This document shows positions 13,577 through 17,287 of a stretch of DNA of 17,287 nt, piece after piece (position 1 is the stretch's first letter; each line of letters starts with the position of its first letter). The stretch lies in assembly GCF_030826625.1 (NCBI RefSeq), contig NZ_JAPJNQ010000050.1:1-17287 (forward strand). Direction: 5' to 3'. The notes below the pieces were generated by a model. That model saw only the letters and a program-made list of their open reading frames with translations, had not been told where the DNA came from and made no database searches. Both the position numbers and the translations under genes were made by a program. This stretch comes from Corynebacterium sp. GTDB taxonomy: Bacteria > Actinomycetota > Actinomycetes > Mycobacteriales > Mycobacteriaceae.

Positions 13577-14665
13577 ATGTCTAAAGTTCGTGTCGCTATC
13601 GCCGGCGTCGGCAATTGCGCAACCTCGCTGGTGCAAGGCGTGGAGTTTTACCGCGACGCAGACGTCAACGAGAAAATCCCCGGACTCATGCACACGCAGC
13701 TGGGTGATTACCATGTCGGCGATGTGGAATTCGTTGCCGCTTTCGACGTCGACGCTGCCAAAGTCGGCACCGATCTTGCCGACGCGTTGGATGCTTCGTT
13801 GAACTGCACCATCCGCATCGCTGATGTTCCCCACACCGGGGTCACCGTCCAGCGCGGCCCGACCCTCGACGGACTAGGCATGCACTATCAGGAGTCGATA
13901 GAGGAATCCTCCGAACAGCCAGTCGACGTCGCCCAAGCACTGCGTGATGCCAACGTCGATGTCCTGGTGTCTTATCTTCCTGTGGGTTCCGAAGAAGCCG
14001 ATAAGTTCTATGCGCAGGCTGCTATCGACGCTGGTTGTGCCTTCGTCAACGCGCTGCCTGTCTTCATCGCTTCCGACCCCGAGTGGGCACAGAAATTTAC
14101 AGACGCGGGTCTGCCAATCGTCGGTGATGACATCAAATCGCAGGTGGGCGCAACAATCACCCACCGCGTGATGGCAAAACTATTTGAAGACCGCGGTGTA
14201 CGCCTGGATCGCACGATGCAGCTGAACGTGGGTGGAAACATGGACTTTAAGAACATGCTCGACCGCGATCGGCTGGAATCCAAAAAGCTCTCCAAAACCC
14301 AAGCGGTGACCTCTAACCTGCAGAAGGGTCCGCTGGCTGGCCTCAAGTCTGGCCGCAACGTGCACATCGGCCCGTCTGATTATGTGGAGTGGCTCGATGA
14401 CCGGAAATGGGCCTATGTCCGCCTGGAAGGTTCCGCTTTTGGCGAGGTTCCATTGAATCTGGAATACAAACTCGAAGTCTGGGATTCACCCAATTCTGCG
14501 GGTATCATCATCGACGCCGTGCGGGTCGCAAAAATTGCTTTGGATAGAAAAATAGCTGGCCCGGTGCATGCCGCATCGTCTTACCTGATGAAATCCCCGC
14601 CAGTTCAGCTTTCCGACGATGAAGCCTCCGCGAAGCTAGAAGCATTCATCACAAAAAGTGACTAA
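13577..14665 (+). CDS. ino1: myo-Inositol-1-phosphate synthase
   Basis: A 362-aa enzyme, the short actinobacterial type. It converts glucose 6-phosphate to 1L-myo-inositol 1-phosphate using bound NAD, the first step to phosphatidylinositol, its mannosides and mycothiol. The Rossmann motif is AIAGVGNCATSLVQG (GVGNCA at 10-15). Family signatures include LVSYLPVGSEEADKFYAQAA (130-149), GDDIKSQVGAT (183-193, with K187 in the active-site region) and LNVGGNMDF (216-224). AAAGGAG lies 5 nt before the ATG. The MarR-family gene starts 10 bp after the stop. The upstream spacer carries several repeats that may be regulatory. Confidence 0.96.
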   Translation: MSKVRVAIAGVGNCATSLVQGVEFYRDADVNEKIPGLMHTQLGDYHVGDVEFVAAFDVDAAKVGTDLADALDASLNCTIRIADVPHTGVTVQRGPTLDGLGMHYQESIEESSEQPVDVAQALRDANVDVLVSYLPVGSEEADKFYAQAAIDAGCAFVNALPVFIASDPEWAQKFTDAGLPIVGDDIKSQVGATITHRVMAKLFEDRGVRLDRTMQLNVGGNMDFKNMLDRDRLESKKLSKTQAVTSNLQKGPLAGLKSGRNVHIGPSDYVEWLDDRKWAYVRLEGSAFGEVPLNLEYKLEVWDSPNSAGIIIDAVRVAKIALDRKIAGPVHAASSYLMKSPPVQLSDDEASAKLEAFITKSD

Positions 14666-14675
14666 ACTATCAGCC
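14663..14675 (+). promoter_or_regulatory. Possible leaderless promoter of the MarR gene
   Basis: TAAACT (14663-14668) overlaps the ino1 stop and lies 7 nt before the ATG at 14676. No ribosome-binding site precedes that ATG. A -10 box at this distance would start transcription at or next to the ATG, giving a leaderless mRNA, which is common in corynebacteria. No -35 is evident. Confidence 0.4.
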
Positions 14676-15131
14676 ATGAGCAAAACAGCGGAAGAAGTGG
14701 CAGCGAAACTTCAGGAACCCATGACTCGCCTGCGGGTCCTTTACGATCGCATCTCTAGTCATTACACGTTAACCCCAGCGCAAATGACCATCATGGAGTT
14801 TCTGTATAAAAATGGCGCTAGTCGTATTAGCGCCGTGTCAGAAGCCGAAGGCATCCGGATGCCCACCGCATCCAATGCCTTGGTGCAACTTGAGCGCCGA
14901 GAGTTAATTCGCAGAGTTCGAGACAGCGTCGATCGTCGCGGAGTAAAAGTAGCGCTGACAAACTTAGGCAAATCTGAGTACGAAAGTGCATGTGAAGCAC
15001 GACAGAAGACCTTGGCCACCCTGCTGGACCATTTAGACGAAGAAACACTGACTAGGGCACTCGAGCTTTCCGACATCATCGTCGAATTAGCTGAGCGATA
15101 CACCCCGGCAAAGCAAAACGAACTACACTAA
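14676..15131 (+). CDS. MarR-family transcriptional regulator (MalR-like)
   Basis: A 151-aa winged helix-turn-helix repressor-type protein. Helical dimerisation segments lie at about 5-30 and 118-142. The DNA-binding part is LTPAQMTIMEFLYKNG, ISAVSEAEGI, then the recognition helix RMPTASNALVQLE (61-73), and the wing RVRDSVDRRGVKVALT with the MarR-typical D86-R87-R88. I chose the ATG at 14676; a GTG at 14658 overlaps the ino1 stop and adds an atypical TKLSA. It has no ribosome-binding site. With the UspA gene 5 bp downstream it resembles the C. glutamicum MalR-UspA pair, MalR being a regulator of cell-envelope genes. This orthology is from memory, so I give no symbol. Confidence 0.88.
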   Translation: MSKTAEEVAAKLQEPMTRLRVLYDRISSHYTLTPAQMTIMEFLYKNGASRISAVSEAEGIRMPTASNALVQLERRELIRRVRDSVDRRGVKVALTNLGKSEYESACEARQKTLATLLDHLDEETLTRALELSDIIVELAERYTPAKQNELH

Positions 15132-15149
15132 GTTTCATGGGTTTCATGG
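15132..15149. repeat. Tandem 9-bp duplication of the uspA start
   Basis: GTTTCATGG is repeated head to tail at 15132-15140 and 15141-15149. Each copy carries an ATG and both are in the UspA frame, so the gene has two start codons three codons apart in identical context. Confidence 0.9.
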
Positions 15150-16135
15150 CCACTGATTTTCCCGGCGCTGAATCGTCGACAAGCAAACGCCGACCTTTGC
15201 ACATTCTCGTCGCGTGGAACCCAACTTCTTCTGGGCACGAAGCCATTGCCTATGCCGCTTGGCTCGCACGCTCCATGCCCGTTAAAATCCGCGTGATCTC
15301 AATCCTGCTGCGGCCATGGCCAGCCACTTCACTTTCGAAGCTCGGTGGGAAATATCAAAAATCATTCAAAAAAGAAGCCAAGGCCTGCGCGACCGCCGTC
15401 GAGCAGGCTCTGACCGAGGCCGAAGTTGACCCGAAGCATTGGGATGACGAAGTTTCCGTATTTGCCGACGGCTCCTCCCCCGCCCCGATTTTGAGCGAAG
15501 CAGCAAAAAAATTCGACGCTGACCTCGTCATCGTTGGTTCCAGCGCCTCAACCCCCAAGGGACGTTTTCATACCTCTTCGACTACCTCGGCGTTGCTGCA
15601 CTCCTCGCCTAGTCCGCTCGGTTTGGCGCCGCGTGCAACGAAACTGTCGAAGCACGGTATCACCCGCCTTAACTACGCCTTCCTGGAATCCGGCGAAGAT
15701 ACCTCACAAGCCGGGCTACTGTATGCCGCAAGCTTGGCCGATAGGCTGTCTTTGCCGCTGCGCATCGTCGCATTCTCTCCCACCGGCATTGTCGACATCC
15801 CAGTGACGATCAAAAAATCCTTGGTGCAAGATCTCACCGATCAATGGCACGAAAACGCCCTGGCGATGCTCGACCGAGCGCGGGATCGCATCATGGACTG
15901 TTTCCCCGATATCACCGTCGAAACCGGCATCGGTTCCGGCGATGGCTGGAGTGGAGCGATCGACGCACTGAAGTGGAAGAAAGGCGATCTGTTGTGCCTC
16001 GATTCCAGCGATGCCGGGCCGTCACCACGCGTTTTCATCGGCTCGCCGACATCAGAGTTTTTACAGAATATTCGCGTTCCTGCCGTCGTCTTGCCCGCGG
16101 GTTACCAGCAAGAAGAGTTCACGCCACAGCCCTAG
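15137..16135 (+). CDS. Universal stress protein with two Usp domains
   Basis: A 332-aa cytoplasmic protein with two Usp (PF00582-type) folds, about 20-168 and 173-325. Domain 1 starts LHILVAWNPTSSGHEAIAYAAWLA and has DLVIVGSSASTPKGRFHTSS. Domain 2 starts TRLNYAFLESGEDTSQAGLLYAASLA and ends IRVPAVVLPAG. The ATP-binding G-x2-G-x9-G-S pattern is degraded in both (GSSASTPKGRFHTSS; GSPTSEFL), so ATP binding is doubtful. Tandem Usp proteins are common in actinobacteria and linked to stress or dormancy; the exact role is unknown. The start is 15137 or 15146, in duplicated context without a ribosome-binding site. It lies 5 bp after the MarR gene, so the two are probably co-transcribed. Confidence 0.9.
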   Translation: MGFMATDFPGAESSTSKRRPLHILVAWNPTSSGHEAIAYAAWLARSMPVKIRVISILLRPWPATSLSKLGGKYQKSFKKEAKACATAVEQALTEAEVDPKHWDDEVSVFADGSSPAPILSEAAKKFDADLVIVGSSASTPKGRFHTSSTTSALLHSSPSPLGLAPRATKLSKHGITRLNYAFLESGEDTSQAGLLYAASLADRLSLPLRIVAFSPTGIVDIPVTIKKSLVQDLTDQWHENALAMLDRARDRIMDCFPDITVETGIGSGDGWSGAIDALKWKKGDLLCLDSSDAGPSPRVFIGSPTSEFLQNIRVPAVVLPAGYQQEEFTPQP

Positions 16136-16157
16136 CGCTAAACCTAAGATAAGCCCC

Positions 16158-16163
16158 TAGACT
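16158..16163 (+). promoter_or_regulatory. Possible leaderless -10 box
   Basis: TAGACT ends 6 nt before the ATG at 16170. That places the expected transcription start at the ATG itself, as in leaderless genes. GGGAG between them is too close (1 nt) to be a good ribosome-binding site. The element resembles TAAACT before the MarR gene. Confidence 0.4.
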
Positions 16164-16169
16164 GGGAGT

Positions 16170-16646
16170 ATGTCTGCCTCACCGAATTTCTCTCATCCAG
16201 AAAATGATCTTTACGATGATGATCCGTCACGGTTGCGGCAGAATCCCCGTAACCTGGACGAACTCGCCCACAGTCCCGACCCTTACCTGTGCTCCAGCAA
16301 AGATGAGGAATCCTCACGGCAAGCCATTCGTTTTCTGGTTTGGGTAATGGTGGGCTCATTCGTCGTCGGGCTCGGCAGCGTACTGTTTAGTCGTCTGACC
16401 GGCGGCGAGCTCTGCGATTCTGGCGAGGCTACCTGGTTGTGCACCGAAGCCGCACATATTTGGTGGCCGATCGTAGCCTGGACCATCCCATTTTTTGGAA
16501 TGATCATCTGCGCAATCTTGCTGGTGCGCAAGCTGCGAGCAGGCTTGCGCTGGCGCACCTGGATGGGCGTGATGTGGGTTCTCGTGCCCAACGCGATGTT
16601 TTGGGGGCTGGCCGCGGTACAAATCCTGGCGGTCCAGCCGAGCTAG
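16170..16646 (+). CDS. Hypothetical three-helix membrane protein
   Basis: A 158-aa protein I do not recognise. The first 50 residues are hydrophilic and acidic (NDLYDDDPSRLRQNPRNLDELAHSPDPYL). Three membrane helices follow: about 53-73 (FLVWVMVGSFVVGLGSVLF), 97-119 (IWWPIVAWTIPFFGMIICAILLV) and 131-153 (WMGVMWVLVPNAMFWGLAAVQIL). The basic loop RKLRAGLRWR between helices 2 and 3 suggests that loop and the N terminus are inside. The outside loop between helices 1 and 2 has two cysteines (ELCDSGEATWLC) that could form a disulfide. It starts 34 bp after the UspA gene, and its stop lies 16 bp from the convergent rhodanese gene. Confidence 0.8.
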   Translation: MSASPNFSHPENDLYDDDPSRLRQNPRNLDELAHSPDPYLCSSKDEESSRQAIRFLVWVMVGSFVVGLGSVLFSRLTGGELCDSGEATWLCTEAAHIWWPIVAWTIPFFGMIICAILLVRKLRAGLRWRTWMGVMWVLVPNAMFWGLAAVQILAVQPS

Positions 16647-16662
16647 TGCCGAAGGCGCGCGG

Positions 16663-17287
16663 CTAACCCTGCTGCGCAGCGACGGTCTCGGCAACTTCCT
16701 GACAATCCGTACGCCCACAATGCGCAGTACGCGGGTCGGCATAGCAATCGTCGCAAATCAGCACCTGCCGGCGGCAGGTGTCTTCATTGATGCAGTTATT
16801 GAACTTGTTGTTGCCCACCCCGCAGTGGATACAGTGGCCGAGCTGCACAAAATTCGGATCATTTTCCTGCCCGAATTCCATGTGCATGCGTTCATCAAAG
16901 ACATACAACGAGCCTTCCCACAGGCCCTTGTTGCCATATTTTTCGCCGTAACGCACGATGCCACCGTCGATCTGATAAATCTCGGAAAAACCACGGTTTT
17001 TCATCAGCGACGATAAAATCTCGCAGCGGATGCCGCCGGTGCAATAGGAAACCACCGGCTTATCCTTCATCCAGTCGTATTTACCGGACTCGATCTCTTT
17101 GATGAAGTCATGCGTGGTTTCCACGTCGGGAACCACCGCGTTTTTAAATTTGCCGATCTCGGCTTCCATCGCGTTGCGGCCATCGAAAAAGACGACGTCG
17201 TCGCCGCGTTCTTCGACGAGTTTGTTCACCTCTTCGGGCTTCAGATGCACGCCGCCGCCGATCACGCCGTTTTCATCAACCTTCAAT
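16663..17287 (-). CDS. trhO: tRNA uridine hydroxylase/rhodanese (TrhO/YceA family), partial
   Basis: The last 207 residues are seen; the frame is open to the right edge, so the N-terminal third is missing. TrhO makes 5-hydroxyuridine at position 34 of certain tRNAs. The rhodanese domain has VVFFDGRNAMEAEIGKF and the active-site loop YCTGGIRCE with C82 of the visible part. KNRGFSEIYQIDGGIVRYGEKYG and LWEGSLYVFDERM are strong family signatures. The C-terminal region holds nine cysteines in C-x2-C-like pairs (GHCIHCG, CINEDTC, CDDC, HCGRTDC), matching the rhodanese C-terminal domain, which probably binds metal. A TTG at 17284-17286 is internal, not the start. It converges on the small membrane protein gene. 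Confidence 0.93.
   Translation of the reverse strand, partial: LKVDENGVIGGGVHLKPEEVNKLVEERGDDVVFFDGRNAMEAEIGKFKNAVVPDVETTHDFIKEIESGKYDWMKDKPVVSYCTGGIRCEILSSLMKNRGFSEIYQIDGGIVRYGEKYGNKGLWEGSLYVFDERMHMEFGQENDPNFVQLGHCIHCGVGNNKFNNCINEDTCRRQVLICDDCYADPRTAHCGRTDCQEVAETVAAQQG

Overview
The window is ordinary-to-rich core chromosome of an actinobacterium, almost certainly a Corynebacterium. The evidence is protein content and gene order: an actinobacterial Ino1-type inositol-1-phosphate synthase, a PonA-type bifunctional penicillin-binding protein, a GT87-type polytopic glycosyltransferase, then rpsF-ssb-rplI-dnaB, an order shared with mycobacteria and corynebacteria. GTG starts, moderate GC (about 50-55 % by eye) and apparent leaderless starts fit. 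I do not assign a species.

Layout. 1-421 is a gene-free, repeat-bearing upstream region. 422-1888 (+) encodes a NYN/PIN-like putative nuclease with a long disordered linker and an unrecognised C-terminal region; its 3' end overlaps that of a PspA/IM30-family gene (1866-2693, -) by 23 bp. The minus strand then carries sucC-sucD with a strong terminator (4972 to 2779), a thioredoxin (5494-5117) and dnaB (7286-5724). A long hairpin terminator at 7393-7447 separates dnaB from rpsF-ssb-rplI (8964-7495). Upstream on the same strand lies a coupled cell-envelope cluster: penicillin-binding protein, GT87 glycosyltransferase and a 63-aa membrane protein (13134-9111), joined by TAATG and ATGA overlaps. 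A 442-bp divergent spacer full of short repeats separates it from the plus-strand ino1 - MarR regulator - two-domain UspA genes (13577-16135), followed by a small three-helix membrane protein. The right edge has the C-terminal two thirds of a rhodanese-type tRNA hydroxylase gene (TrhO family) on the minus strand.

How it works together. SucCD makes succinate and ATP from succinyl-CoA in the TCA cycle. Thioredoxin keeps protein thiols reduced. DnaB and SSB act at the replication fork, and S6 and L9 are ribosomal proteins. The penicillin-binding protein and GT87 protein build the envelope. Ino1 starts inositol synthesis for phosphatidylinositol, its mannosides and mycothiol; the MarR regulator and UspA next to it resemble the malR-uspA pair of C. 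glutamicum (from memory).

Most interesting signal: the 5' leader of rpsF (about 8965-9053, minus strand). It contains an 8-bp hairpin, a perfect 6-bp pairing between a CCTCCT tract and the AGGAGG ribosome-binding site, CCG next to the hairpin, an alternative hairpin that would release the ribosome-binding site, and a seven-codon upstream ORF that ends on it. It looks like a compact ribosomal-protein autoregulatory switch, possibly a variant of the known S6:S18 mRNA motif, in an operon that lacks rpsR. Secondary signals are short tandem duplications at gene boundaries, a 21-bp coding repeat in the GT87 gene, a SigH-like promoter before the thioredoxin gene, and helically phased direct repeats in the ino1/PBP spacer. 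I saw no CRISPR array, prophage, insertion sequence, tRNA or rRNA.
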